Part shown: positions 35,411 through 47,199 of the stretch, piece by piece
How the letters are laid out: each line of letters begins with the position of its first letter
How positions within the stretch are numbered: position 1 is the first letter of the stretch
Assembly: GCA_000697665.1 (NCBI GenBank)
Contig: KL197715.1
Span: forward strand, 847,168 to 911,167
Source of the DNA: Jaapia argillacea MUCL 33604
Taxonomy: Eukaryota > Basidiomycota > Agaricomycetes > Jaapiales > Jaapiaceae
Reading direction: 5' to 3'
DNA: 64,000 bases
Notes under the pieces: generated by a model
What the model was told of the DNA's origin: nothing
The model's database searches: none
Seen by the model: only the letters and a program-made list of their open reading frames with translations
Made by a program: the position numbers and the translations under genes

Positions 35411-35978
35411 GGCTCAAGTTGGGTCGATTCCGCAGTCCCATATGATACTAGTGTCGTTGTACATCGTATATAGTCTGTATTTTTTGCATTTATTCTCTTT
35501 CTTCCCAGGCTCTAGATAATGCCTGCCTGTAGCTTACGAGGTCACTGTGACTGCGTCCGTAATTCCATCGATTTACACAATTCCTGATAGTGGCTTGAAC
35601 AAGTGTTGAAATCGGAACTGCTGTACCCCCAATGAAACATCAAGCTTATCGGCGCGATAGTTTGGGCCTAAGATCGTTCATGATACATGGGAAGTGGTTT
35701 CACCAGAACCATCCGTCAAGTCAAAGGCGTCAATATGACGGAACCAGGGGACGTCGAGTGACTTACCGTCGCGGGATTGAGACTAGAAATGGCGCCAGGG
35801 CGAGATAGCGTATTCTGGACTGGTTGCATCCGTTGTCAGGTTTGGGTTCATGACCCCCGTACCAGCTAGCTCACATATCGTCAGGTTCACTTGAGCAGTA
35901 GTGCGTCTTCCCAGCGCGATACACAAGTGTGGGAAAGAAGAGGCATACCATATTACCAACAGAATACAAGATAATCGA
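35411..35978. other. Convergent intergenic region
   Basis: It holds the 3' flanks of FunK1 copy 1 (plus) and ALG2 (minus). Nothing else is recognised. Confidence 0.45.
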
Positions 35979-37707
35979 TCACCGTGAACCCTTCGTGTAC
36001 GACGCATACCACTTCGCGATGAGTGTAACCAAGGCAATCATGCAAAACATCTTGAGAGGTTCCCAAAGTCCAACCCAGAAGTTCTCCGGAACATCTCCCA
36101 TGTCCACAGCCTCCTCAAGTGCACTCTCGATCCCCTTTGCCATAGCCTCCATACCAAAGCTCCCTTTGGCTCGCGCTCGGGCACGTTCGCTCAACTGCTC
36201 CCGTTGTTGCTTCGACATGGATGTAATCTCAACAAGGGCGTCGGCCCAGACTTCTGGGACTGGAGGACGGAGCCAGCCCGTGCGAGAAGCGTGCGGCTCG
36301 TCGACGACGCTCTCGGTTGGACCTCCAGAGTTACATGCCAGGATTGGCAGACCTGATATCATACCCTCGATAGGACCAATACCGAAGTGCTCGTTCGTTG
36401 GTGTGTATAGGAGAGCTAGTGTTGAGGGTGACGATAGTAAGGCTGAACGCTGGCCAGTTGTGAAATTGAGAAGAAAGACGATGTCGGGATCGGCTTGATT
36501 CTTAAGGTCTAATGAGAGGGCGACGCGGGAGGTTGATGGTTGGATGACGGTAAACGTGAGAGAACGCTTCTTGGCACAGTCCAGAAGAGTTGTGAGGAGC
36601 GAGACGTTGTCCTCCAAGCGAGGGTCATAACCGCCTGTAGGGGGATCAAAATGCGGACCACAGTGGACGCATTTTTAAGACTTACCTGCGAGCACCAATC
36701 GAACCTTATCTAAACCTGTCGGCCGTTTCTGCTTGAAGAGAGTGAAAGCCTCGATAGCGAGACGGGCGTTCTTTTTCTTCTCAAATCTGTTTAGGGATAA
36801 AAAGGTAGGCCGAGACCTATCGACAGATATCCGTTAGAGCGCTCTCAGAGTGGCAAGTCTCAACGTCACCTACGAGAGAACTTGTTGGACGTCGGAGTTG
36901 TTCGCATCAAAACCTTGCTCGTATGCCGAAATGTTGATGCCAGGGTAGACGATACGGGGCTCATAGGATATAGACTTGAAATGCGAGCGGAACACGCGAG
37001 ATGTGAAGCTTGAGTTCGCGAGTATGACATCGGCTTCTCCTGGACGCCAATAACAGGTAAGTTAGTATCACACATTCCAGAATCAGTGAAGCACATACGA
37101 GTGGTCCTCTCTTCCCACCAATCCATAGGCATCCGATATATGCGCTTTAACAAGCTTCCCGGCCGATTTCCCGCAGCTCCGTCAACATATTCTCCCGCCG
37201 CCAACAACTTATCCGGGAAATGGCAATAAAACACAACGCGTTTCTCTGTTGAGTAACGAATGAATGGAATGCATGTTGACAGCTGGTCGACAAAGTAGAC
37301 GTCGTATTTTGGTTTCGAATGAATCAGAAAGTATGTGAGGTGCAGTTGTCGCAGGTGGGCGCAGATGATATGAAGGAGGCCGAAGAGGGAACGAGGGAAG
37401 GGAGGCTTAATGCAGAGGATGTTCAAAGTGCCTGGAATTAAGATCAGGTGATTGAATGGATGTAGGAGAGACGTAGGCTTACCGTCTCTCGTCTCCTCAA
37501 AACAATGGTTCCTGTCATGGTGCGACGTGTAGATGTCAACTGAATGGCCGAGTTTCTGTAATCCAAGAGCGGCATCAACAACAAGGCGTTCTGCGCCACC
37601 TGAAAGCCCGTCAATCAGCGCATATATTGGCGACGAATGCATCTGAAATCACCAATTCCTAGGTCGGGATGGATAAACGCCACTTTCAACGGATGATTCG
37701 TGATCAT
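35979..37707 (-). CDS. ALG2: ALG2, alpha-1,3/1,6-mannosyltransferase
   Basis: Six exons: 37707-37653, 37599-37483, 37431-37099, 37039-36874, 36816-36686 and 36634-35979; 485 aa, all phases consistent. Exon 1 gives KVAFIHPDLGIGGAERL when joined to exon 2, the hallmark N-terminus of ALG2. Further motifs are VFYCHFPDKLL, ADVILANSSFTS, FLSLNRFEKKKN and the GT4 signature EHFGIGPIEGM with its paired Glu residues. The enzyme adds the second and third mannose to the dolichol-linked oligosaccharide on the cytosolic face of the ER. A C-terminal hydrophobic segment (FCMIALVTLIAKWY) would anchor it. Essential in fungi; single copy expected. Confidence 0.95.
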
Positions 37708-38046
37708 GGTGGTTGAGTCCAGGGGAGAGAATTCAAGCTAAATGTTGGTTTCAACACGAGCACGTTGTTGGATTTATATGCCAGTGAGGCGCTAATGGAA
37801 GTTGAAGCATAGTTGATCAAGCAGTAATGCTTTGGCTACTTTCGTGACCTCCACGTCGGTGAGAAGCCTTCCACGTGTGAAAGCTGCACCCTCTGAAGCA
37901 TCTCGGGCTCAGGCCATTCTATGTGCAATCAGCCCTGGATTAAAGCTCAACATCGAGCACTCTGCTTAGTGGTAATAGCCAGGGGAACGCGGTGATACAA
38001 GAGATACAGCACGGCAATTAGTACCCAGCCACAAGCTCGACAGCGC
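37708..38046. other. Intergenic, ALG2 promoter side
   Basis: 339 bp between ALG2 and the stop of the next minus-strand gene. No element is recognised. Confidence 0.4.
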
Positions 38047-39521
38047 TCATTTATTGATGGTCATAGCAAAATCTTTGAACCAAGTATACTGGTCTCTCGG
38101 CGTCGCATACTGAGGATCATGGCCTCCAAAGAAGGTGCTATGGTCCATATGTTAGCGCCAACGTCGACAATGGTATCGATTCTGCCAGGGAACTCTTACC
38201 TGAAGAACAATCCTGCGAACCCCACCAGAGCTTGGTTGGACTCCGTCACCTGCTGCGCTGTGTATCCCAACGGTAACGGTCTTCTTCCTCCCATAGTCAA
38301 AACGGTAAGTTGTCTTCGGAGGCCCCCAAGCAACGATCCCAACAAACCCCCTCCGCTCGACTCGCCCTGAGACCCAGAGGCTGGTGGCTCTTCCGGACGG
38401 GAAGGCGACGAGTTTGAAGACCCACCACCTCCCTGAGGAGCATTCCGATAATAGACGTCCGAATGACTCATTATCAACTTTCCATTCACTTCGAGGATGA
38501 AGACGCCGTCTTGTTTGCCTGGCGTGTTGAGAGTCACTGTTTGTTTGATGGTCGTCCAGTGGCCGGGAAGGAACACGAATGAACCTCGACCAATTGACAT
38601 TCCGTAGGATGAGTCGCAGTAGGACTGAGGAGGGGTGTGGCAGAAGGAATCTGTTTGTTTGGTTCTTGGTGCGTACTAGTAAACCGACTGTGGTAAGCAA
38701 CCGTTGGAGTGTCTCTCGGCTAGGAATTTCAGCCTAAAGCTCACCAGGTAGAGTTCACCCATACCATCCTTCCTCCACATCATTCTCGTGCTAAAGCAAT
38801 TCAACGCATCATCTCCACCGGAACAAGTCGCATGTCCGCCATACAATCCAGGCAACTTCCCCGCTAACACCCAATCAAAGGCCATTGGGAAGAACACGCT
38901 GTATGCAAGAGTTACACTCTCAGCAGCTGATAAATTCAACGGTTTGGAATAGAACTCTGCGCCTCCCTGAGGCGAGTTTCCGGGATTGACAGAGTGGGCG
39001 GGGTAGAAGACTTGTAGTATGGATTGGGAACTAGTGGATGAATTGGACGAAGTCGCAGGAGTTGGGGTGGGAGTAGCTGACGACGATGGTGCTGTAGGCG
39101 TTTGATTAGGCATCAAATCGACTATTTTGACATTATCTTGCCCAGCGGGGAAGTAGTCGATCTTGAAAGACCCCAGATCAGTCATGTGCGTTGGTTCAGC
39201 CCAGGTCGTCGTTGAGCTCGGGTTCGATTGTGTATGGGACTTCATATCCGGCACTCCTGTAGTCGTGGACACCGAAGGCATGGTGCTCGTGCTCGGACTG
39301 ACCGCAGGGGTCGCGGTCACTACATCGGTGAGTGTAAGGGTGATTATGTGTGATGAGGGCAAAGCGGTTGTGATTGACGATGAGGGAGGATAGGAGCTTG
39401 CAACCGAGAGTAGGATGGGTCCTGCCAGAAGTTCGACCGGACGAGCAACAGCAAAGAACCTACCGGGACCCAGAAACAGCGACACAGAAAGCGATATCAT
39501 AGCGATGGGAAACAGCGTCAT
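38047..39521 (-). CDS. Secreted polysaccharide lyase family 14-like protein
   Basis: Three exons: 39521-38745, 38675-38200 and 38137-38047; 447 aa. The N-terminus is hydrophobic (MTLFPIAMISLSVSLFLG) and is probably a signal peptide or anchor. A Thr/Ser/Pro-rich linker of about 100 residues follows. The catalytic-type domain from about residue 135 matches the fungal PL14-like group: SFKIDYFPAG, VTLAYSVFFPMAFDWVLAGKLPGLYGG, STRMMWRKDG and, across the last intron, TFFGGHDPQYATPRDQYTW. A low-complexity loop (GGGGSSNSSPSRPEEPP) interrupts the domain. Family members cut uronate or glucuronan-type polymers, but several fungal ones have no shown activity, so the substrate is open. Start: ATG at 39521; another Met lies 8 codons inside. 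Confidence 0.82.
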
Positions 39522-40436
39522 AGCAAAGAAAGAAACCAGATTCCTGCTGTGTAGGAAATTCCATCTGGCTAGATATCCTTGTTGCCAACCACAGAAAGCG
39601 GAAGTGATGAAGCCGACAGACAAGCAGTCTGAAACTCAACGTTTTTGTGAGGAAATTGACCAGAAATATCTGCAGTCTCATAAATGGACAGCAATGACCA
39701 CCTCCGCTAGGGCGATTGTAGAATGGGATATAGACAGACCAGAAGCGCATTCCAAGGATGTGTGCATCGTAGGAAATTCCACTGGCAAGTTCGAATTATT
39801 GGTGATTCGAGGTGAAGGTCCGCAACTTGGAGAAAAACAACACGGTCCCCCGCCAGTCCGGTGCATCCACCTCCACCTCCACAACACCCGCGACCTTCGA
39901 CGTTCTCTGCAAGCATCCCTTCCTCGGTCTGGCCTATGCCGCTGTATGTCCACCGGAAGACACCTTTTGTTGGCTCGTGAGGTGGGACAAAGCTGATGTC
40001 ACCCCGAAGACCCGAGGGGAATTTCTCTGCGTTGGCGTAATTCTTGTCTGTGGGAAGCTCTCTTTATTCGGACTAAACGGACTCTACGGCCCTATACATG
40101 GGTAGTACCATTTGAAGAACTCTGTTCGGATGGAGGTCTCGAAGATCTGACAGATTCTGAGCACTGAGTTGACATCGCAAGTATGTGCAGCTGGTAGGGC
40201 TGCCACGTGGCATGACGACCAAAGCTTCTCTAAGGTCCCTTCGCCACGGTCATCATGTCCTGCCCACTTACCACTACTCTCAAGGATTTGTTCCCGCCCA
40301 GCCGCAATTTAACACATGGAGGTTCTCGCCAGTGTCAACTCAGAATTTGGAGAGATTCAAACAAGAGATACGCCCTCCTATGGGGTTTTCCCCTCTTGGT
40401 TGTATAGTATCTTACTTCACCCACAAGCTTTGCGAG
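39522..40436. other. Intergenic, nothing firm
   Basis: Short frames on the plus strand (for example near 39900-40100) do not match known proteins and lack splice support. Confidence 0.4.
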
Positions 40437-41430
40437 TGGTGATAGCAAGGGCATAGTCAAATTCTCGAGCAATCTCGAACTTGCACAGGTCGTTTATCCG
40501 TATGATTCATGGCCGCCAAGATAACGCCAAGAGCGGTCGCAGAGGCCAAGATGAAGGATCCAGAAGAGTCGCCTGTCTCGCTTGGAGGCCTAACGCCTCC
40601 ACTTGCGCGGTTTAAACATGCCGCCAGAGAATCCATCTCCTGTCCAAGCTCCTGTCCCGCATCTCTACCGAACCAATTCATCCTCGACAGGATTCGTTCT
40701 CCCCAAAGCCCTCTTCTGATTTACACCACAATCGGTTGACATTCCAGCCCTTCGACACACCAATGTCCTTCCAAGCGCCTCCCCCCCAGCCTTCGTCAGA
40801 CTTGCAATCCCAGCAATTACCGCCATCGAAACGACGCAAGCGCCGCCTTCTCATGATGGTTGGTGCTGTAGTCGTATTCATTATTTTGGCGTCGGTACTT
40901 GGTGCAGTAGGCGCTGTGGTTCAGAACAAACATTCAAACTCCTCGGGGACGGCGACCACGACCACGTCACCTTCCCTGATCTCCAGGACGTTGAGCAGTA
41001 CTCCGGTTTCTAGCAGCAGCATCGGCCCCATCGGCCCACTCACTTCAGTACCAACGGCCGCCCCAGTGCCTTCGACCACCGTGTCTGCATCAGCCGCTGC
41101 ATCAATCTCCGCACGCTTTGCGGACGCTATGCGCTTTCCAAGCGATGTGTGATATCATTGATATAGTCCCTTGTATAGTGAGTTTCAGCGTGAAATTCGT
41201 GTATTCATGTTGACATCTGGCTGGTCTAAGTGTATATGTGCTCAAAGAGATCCGAAGGCGTTGCCTTGGGATGGTCACTCTCATCCAAGTCATACTGTAA
41301 CACTTAATATTTATTTTGCATGCCGAATGCACGAGGAGAAAGGTTGAAGGTAATTTATAGGTTTCACAACATCATACCCCGGTATTTGCTGACGATTTTG
41401 TGCCAGCGTATCCTCAGATGTGTTGTTTTA
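40437..41430 (+). repeat. Tandem segmental duplication, unit 1
   Basis: It matches unit 2 (41966-43212) from about 530 bp upstream of the coding match to about 190 bp downstream of it, with diverged but collinear sequence (AAATTCTCGAGCA near the start, GGTTTCACAACATC near the end). The offset changes from about 1530 to about 1785 because unit 1 lacks roughly 240 bp present in unit 2. Confidence 0.8.
40763..41152 (+). CDS. Small single-pass membrane protein, truncated paralogue
   Basis: 129 aa from the first ATG in the frame that matches the paralogue at 42174-42905. A basic stretch KRRKRR precedes the membrane segment LLMMVGAVVVFIILASVLGA, then a Ser/Thr-rich tail of about 80 residues. Positive charges before the segment predict N-inside, C-outside topology. 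Compared with the paralogue, the N-terminal 90 or so residues are missing because about 240 bp are absent here, and the remaining upstream sequence is in a different frame. The gene may be non-functional or start further upstream; start choice is provisional. Confidence 0.5.
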   Translation: MSFQAPPPQPSSDLQSQQLPPSKRRKRRLLMMVGAVVVFIILASVLGAVGAVVQNKHSNSSGTATTTTSPSLISRTLSSTPVSSSSIGPIGPLTSVPTAAPVPSTTVSASAAASISARFADAMRFPSDV

Positions 41431-41965
41431 TCTTCGCTCCGCAGAAAGGCGACGCAGAGGTTGAGAGGCGTCGTGGTTGTCGTTCACCAATCACCTATTT
41501 TTTTGTTGGGGAATTGTGGTTTCGTCCCTTAAAGCTTTTTCGTGGATGGAGTAGAGACTTAGGGAGGTTGCAGAGGTACTTGACTTGCGAATCAGGCTTG
41601 CGTGGTGCTAGTATGCCGGGTTTTAGGTCTTACCCCTGGGTGTCATACAACGACTTCAGCCGGGAACCCTATTTACTGTTGCTGTTGTCTGAAACTAACA
41701 ATAATTTGGAGGCATTTCCTGAGTGGATGTTCCACTTGTAATGTTCGTAAAAACATTGTTGCAGTGAGTCATCTCTTAGCGAGGCATATTCTGGAGAGAT
41801 GCCACGTGACAGGATTTGGATCCGGAGCGGCCCCAGGGCTCCACTAGAAATGAGTACCTATGTGCATCCCCTCGCTATTAGACGACATCGAAAGATATCT
41901 ACGCTCTTGTAAGTTCTGTTCTCCTCTTCATTGGATACTATCCAATCTGAACTCATCGGCGTTGT

Positions 41966-43212
41966 GAGTGGCGATAACAAGGCTATGTTCAAATTCTCGA
42001 GCAGCCTCGAGCGGAGACAGGTGCTCTGCCCATAGCCACCCAGTTAGCACTGGGGTCGCTATTGAAGGCTAATATGAAAGCTCCAGAAGGGCCGCCTGTC
42101 TCGCTTGATGTCATGACCCCTCCATCTGCGCGCTTTAAGATGCGTGCAATGCCCGTCGGGTGTGTCTGAACCCATGTCTTACTTTCCCCAACTTCAGCAT
42201 CCTCAGCCAGTGTTTCCCACTGACATTATCAACGGAGACGATGATAGACCACCACCATATTCCTCCCCAGCCCCTCCGGAAATGGGCTATGCGTCCTTTC
42301 CTGACGTCGGCCCATCCGTTCCTAGGGTGACAGTCCCCACCTCGCATCCCGCACATCACGCAGATCCCCGCTTCCCCCAGAAGGAATCCTTTCTCGATTC
42401 GCGTCCTTCCTTCTCCACCCCCTCTCCTTCGTCTCCACCAAACCAGTTCATCCCGGACAGTCAACGTCCCTCTGCTGGTTCGCATCACAATCGGCTGTCA
42501 TTCCAACCCTCCGACACTCCAATAACTTTTCATGCACCTCCTTCCCAGCCGTCGTTCGTCTTGCCATCACAACAAGAAGCACCATCAAGACGACGCAGAC
42601 GCCGCCTGCTCATCATAGTCGGCGCTATCGTCACATTCATCATCGTGGCCTCGGTTGCCGGTGCAGTAGGTGCTGTGGTTGAGCACAAACATTCAGATTC
42701 AGGGATAGGGGTTGGGGTGGACACAACTACGTCGCGGTTTGCACCATCTACGACCTCCGAGACGTTGTCTATTCCGGCTATTAGCACCAGCGTCCCACAA
42801 TTCGCCAGCGGCACCGCTGGCTTTGGAACATCCAGCCCCCCTTTCTCATCCACCACGAGCCCCGCATCAGTCTCTGCTGTCCCTGCCTCAGCCTCAGCAG
42901 GCTAGTGTTTGCAGTTTATATTTGATTTCATTGATAACTCCCTCATACCGTGAGCTTCTACGTGAAATTTGTGTGCGACAATGTACTGACATTGCCATAT
43001 GGCTGACTTAAGAGTATATGGAGGGCTCAAATAGATCCAAAGGCATGGCCTTGGGGTGGTCGTCTCATCCAGTCCATACCGTAACACTTCGTGTGTATCT
43101 TGTATAGCGAATTTATGGAGGAGAAAGATTGGAGGTAATTTACAGGTTTCACAACATCCTAGCCTTGTATTTGCTGACGGTTCTTGCGCCAGCATATCCT
43201 CAGATTTGTTGG
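41966..43212 (+). repeat. Tandem segmental duplication, unit 2
   Basis: Partner of 40437-41430, with the fuller gene copy. Similarity ends shortly after the ATCCTCAGAT string near 43205. Confidence 0.8.
42174..42905 (+). CDS. Small single-pass membrane protein with Pro-rich cytosolic domain
   Basis: Single exon, 243 aa from ATG at 42174 (MSYFPQLQ); the frame is open 10 codons further up but only from a GTG. Residues 1-130 are Pro/Ser-rich with a PPPY motif (DRPPPYSSPAPP), a potential WW-domain ligand. RRRRRR leads into the membrane segment LLIIVGAIVTFIIVASVAGAVGAVV, and the C-terminal 70 residues are Ser/Thr-rich, probably outside the cell and O-glycosylated. No family name known to me; proteins of this plan are frequent in Agaricomycetes. 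Tandem with a truncated paralogue. Confidence 0.65.
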   Translation: MSYFPQLQHPQPVFPTDIINGDDDRPPPYSSPAPPEMGYASFPDVGPSVPRVTVPTSHPAHHADPRFPQKESFLDSRPSFSTPSPSSPPNQFIPDSQRPSAGSHHNRLSFQPSDTPITFHAPPSQPSFVLPSQQEAPSRRRRRRLLIIVGAIVTFIIVASVAGAVGAVVEHKHSDSGIGVGVDTTTSRFAPSTTSETLSIPAISTSVPQFASGTAGFGTSSPPFSSTTSPASVSAVPASASAG

Positions 43213-45108
43213 TTTCTCCTTAATCTAATAAGTTGTGGGTCAAGTCCCGACAGACATTTGCCGTCGTCGTCGGGCGCACTTTTCACCAGTGTCTCATTCC
43301 TTGTTAACCAGCGAAGATTGATTTCTGGGTCCTGGGAAATTGAGGTCCGCAAATCAGACAGTTCGTCGTGGAGGTTGAACAATCTCGTGCTTGTTTCATC
43401 CGAGGATCCAGGACCCACACTCCGCCCTGAGCAACATACTTCCAATGGTTTGTCTGGACGCTTCTCTCGGTGATTAGATTTTCTTTCGTGGTACATGGTA
43501 TTAATTGAGATAACTTATTTTATTTCTCTTTAAGAAAGCACCATCAACGCCTCGAACAATTGCAACTCGACAGTGGGATTAGCACGTTTGGCTGAAGCTG
43601 TGACGGGTTAAGGGCCAGTTTAGGCTATCAGAACCGTCTAAGTCTGCGGCTGGATACTCTTGACAGGGAATTTTGGACTCATGTATTCCCTCGTCAACGA
43701 CAAACGCTCGCATCGCGGTTGATCTATCACCACCGGGGATGATGATAGTCTATCATCTGACATTGCATTGGTTCCTATCGAACCACCGCTACCCCTTCTC
43801 CCGAGACCAGGCGAATTACCGTCATAGTTCAAGAGACATCGAGTATGCACCGCCCTTGGGACCGCTCTCGTGACCCTTTTCCTTGTTCTCGCAATAATGT
43901 GGCGTCGTGATTGAAGTCGGCCTTTATGAGGTTTTCAGACACCCGGACGATGATCCAGAGGATTATAAGGGCAGCATCGCAAGGCGCCAAGTGGGGATGC
44001 GTCGGAGCCTATGGTGAAGTGGAGGTCGTCCACTAGCACATTGCTCGGAGTGGCCATTGCGGCTCCTAAGCCTGCGTCGTTTCCAACTTGACGTGCTCCG
44101 CAACTACCTGGTTGGTGGGCGATGAGGTGGGTGGGCGATTTTGGCACGCTTCTCGAACTTCTCAGTGATCCACCCTTTCGTTTCGGGAGAGTTTCAGGAG
44201 ACTATACGATGCGACTCTCAAGCAAGTGGGCAAATGCCCGTGCTTCCCAGGTGCTGGTCGAGCGAACGCAGGCCTGTTCTGACCAGCACTTGAATTTTGA
44301 TGCTCCGTTCTTCCTTTCTCACTTATCTAGTCGAAACGACACTCTACGTGTTGGCTTCGCTGCCTTCATTTTCACTCACGAGATGTGAAGTAAACTTGGT
44401 GTTTGATGCCCATAGGCTCTTCGATTCTCAAGGTCGCTATTTCTAGCTCGCCAGATGTTCTCGCCAGGATCCACCGGATCTTAATCTTTTCATGGAACTC
44501 CGTCGGTGTTCGTGTCCCCCAAGCTTGGTGGAGTGAGAAGATAGTTAACAACTCAATCTTGATTCTCATTTTATCTGATACCTGATGTCTTGAGCGTCCT
44601 TCGACTTCTCTTCAATCAACTTCTCATGCTTCTTACCCACTCATTCGTGCTGCTGGAATTGTGCCGCTGAACTTTTCCTCAGCTCAGGGATCCCGCCCGT
44701 TGCCCTTCCAAGCATGCACACTTGGACTTTCTACTGTTCTTTTCCCAGGGCAGGCTGGAGATAATAGCTCCTGACATTATCACCGTCATCGCTCAAGTTT
44801 GTCCGGCACTTTCACCAACTCCGAATCGGACGGTATTCTTGATTAACTTCGGTGCATACCTGTACCTCCATCTAACTCGCCGACAGCACCCGTCCGAGCC
44901 ACGTCCTTAACACCTTCCCAATGCTAGCAAATGCCCCACATCCACGTCTTTTTTCGATGCATACGAATTTCAACGTGAGAGTGGTGGAGTTAGAGTGGTA
45001 AGTCTCCTTCCGAGTTGTATATATCTGTCTTACAAGTACCTTTAAGCTCGCATTCGTTACCAAATAACTACCGCCGACCCATTCTGAAGTGTCCACAAGA
45101 ACATCGCG
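43213..45108. other. 1.9 kb intergenic, nothing recognised
   Basis: Only short frames on both strands. The sequence just before 45109 should hold the promoter of the F-box gene. No tRNA-like internal promoter boxes were found. Confidence 0.45.
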
Positions 45109-46653
45109 ATGGCCGTCCTCACCTTACGACCCTCCGAACCACACCCATTCACCCTATCCATCCACTATCGCACACCGTCCCGCACACCCAACATCTCGCT
45201 TGACCTCACAACCTGTATAAGTCGTCGTGACGCACAGAGTCCAAAGACTCGCCCGACGTCCGTCTTACCCCCCGAGCTCTGGTTACGTATCTTCGACCTC
45301 GTCACTGCCGTACCAGATTCTCTCGAAACGGATCTGGATGATCCGTTCGACGTCACTCTCAAAACGTCCCGAAAGGATGAACAGAAACGGCTCAGGGAGT
45401 CACTGGTAACCAAGTGTCATCTTGTGCGGGTGTGCAAGCAATGGCAGACTCTCGCTTCTCGCTTCCTCTACCGGATCATTGTGGTAGGCCGCGGACGCAC
45501 ACTTTCGTCCTTAGCCGTCACGTTGTCCGAGTCGAAGGAGAAATTGGAGGGATCGAAGGATGCGAACCCGCTTGGGTGGTACACCCAACGGTTGGATTTT
45601 GTCACGAGGGGTCAAACACATTCCTCCCGAGACGACTCACTTCCATCAATGGCGGATGCGGCCCGTCAAGAGCTCGAATATCTTGCTCAAATTATCCGCT
45701 ATATGCCCAATCTATCCATTTTTACTATGCAGGCAGCAAGTAAGGCCTACCCAGAGGTTATGTCGACCTCCGTCATGCGCGCACTGGGAGAATCATGCGG
45801 CCCTTCCCTTCGTGTCTTAAATTGGCCAGATTTTGGAAGCAGAATCGGCAGGATATTGGACCCCAGACCAGACGAATGGAGGGATTTACTCTCATCCTGT
45901 CCTAACCTGCGTGTGGTCAGGTGCTCCGACGCCCGACGATCGCTAAGCGGATCGTCACCATATTCTTCCGATATACCCAGTCTACAGGATATGAGGTTGT
46001 TGACGCTATCCAACAAAAATTGCGAGGATTACCTTTCGTTCACGGAGAGCGAGTCAGACGAGGTTGATTCCCGTTGGCCCAACCGCTTCCCTTCCCTCCA
46101 GCACGTCCGCTACCATGACTGCGCTGCGTACATCCCTAGAGCATGGAAGCGCTTCCTTCAACTCCATGGATCCACGGTCACTTCCATCACTATCATCGTC
46201 CACTACTTCGCTGCTGATATTCAGGGACACATGGACCTTCTGTCTCCATACCCCAACATCACTCACGTGAATCTTCATTTTGGCCTCTGGCCTCGATTCC
46301 GCCCTCACCTACGTCTACCCACCCAAATCACCCACCTGGGTATCCTTTCTTACAGACCTCACGCATCCAAAGCGGAATACCGCGAGTTGTTCGAAAGCAT
46401 TCGGACGCTACATCGCCGGAGCGAGGGATTGCAGGTTGTAAGATTCTTGGATCAGAGAAACGTGAAGGATCTGAGGGAGAGGCATGCGGCGGAGCTACTT
46501 TGGGGCGTTATTCGACTGAGCAACGATCGGCGGGGAAGGAGAAAGGGCTTGAAGGTTGAAAATCATGAAGGCAGGGTGATGGGGGTGGGCATTACCACGC
46601 GAGAATCCGATTCTGAAGACGAATTAGCTGTTACGGTGCCTGCAAAACTCTGA
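45109..46653 (+). CDS. F-box/LRR-like protein
   Basis: Single exon, 514 aa. An F-box-like motif follows a basic N-terminal leader at residues 52-68 (VLPPELWLRIFDLVTAV), continuing as LVRVCKQWQTLASRFLYRII at about 103-122, the usual F-box helix end in Agaricomycetes. The rest consists of irregular leucine-rich repeats (PSLRVLNWPDF, PNLRVVRCSD, PSLQHVRYHDC, NITHVNLHFG). Such proteins bind SKP1 and select substrates for SCF ubiquitin ligases; the target is unknown. An Asp/Glu- and Arg-rich tail ends the protein. A 45-residue insert lies between the F-box core and its last helix. Confidence 0.82.
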   Translation: MAVLTLRPSEPHPFTLSIHYRTPSRTPNISLDLTTCISRRDAQSPKTRPTSVLPPELWLRIFDLVTAVPDSLETDLDDPFDVTLKTSRKDEQKRLRESLVTKCHLVRVCKQWQTLASRFLYRIIVVGRGRTLSSLAVTLSESKEKLEGSKDANPLGWYTQRLDFVTRGQTHSSRDDSLPSMADAARQELEYLAQIIRYMPNLSIFTMQAASKAYPEVMSTSVMRALGESCGPSLRVLNWPDFGSRIGRILDPRPDEWRDLLSSCPNLRVVRCSDARRSLSGSSPYSSDIPSLQDMRLLTLSNKNCEDYLSFTESESDEVDSRWPNRFPSLQHVRYHDCAAYIPRAWKRFLQLHGSTVTSITIIVHYFAADIQGHMDLLSPYPNITHVNLHFGLWPRFRPHLRLPTQITHLGILSYRPHASKAEYRELFESIRTLHRRSEGLQVVRFLDQRNVKDLRERHAAELLWGVIRLSNDRRGRRKGLKVENHEGRVMGVGITTRESDSEDELAVTVPAKL

Positions 46654-47199
46654 TTCCCTGCAGTTGATGCGAAGAAATTGGTCAAGGACCTCAACATCCA
46701 TGGTGGTGAGCTTGTATGGCCCCATCCATTTTCGAAATCGCTCACCATATATGGTTTCTAGGTCGATCTCAACATCGAACTTAACTTCTTACTGGCGATA
46801 GCTTAACCTATCTGCCTTGTTACCATATATCCGTCGACCTATATACCAGTACTTACTCAGCTCTTGTTGGTTCGGAATTCTACACGCGGTGAAACGCAAG
46901 CTTGGGGGAATGAGGATCCAGTCAGTAGAAATGTTAACAGGCACTAGCGTAAGAAATGCATCATTCTCAATTGATATGAGTCCGTCGATTCTGGATGATA
47001 AAGACAAAGGCAGAAGGTACAACTTTGCAATGACACAAAACGAAAACTGAGCCATGAAAGTGAACAGCCCTTCACAGATCTTCGACTGGAGGTGCTCTCG
47101 CAGCTTCTTTTTCTCCCTTAAGGATTTTCTCAACACTGGCACCGATCCTGTTTCTATCCTCTATCGAAAGTTTTGGCGCCGTTGAAGAATAACCAAGTT
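46654..47199. other. Convergent intergenic region with a weak minus ORF
   Basis: A minus-strand ATG at 47055 opens a frame of about 70 codons that meets a GTAAGT donor near 46855 and could be spliced, but there is no family match. Left unnamed. Confidence 0.35.
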
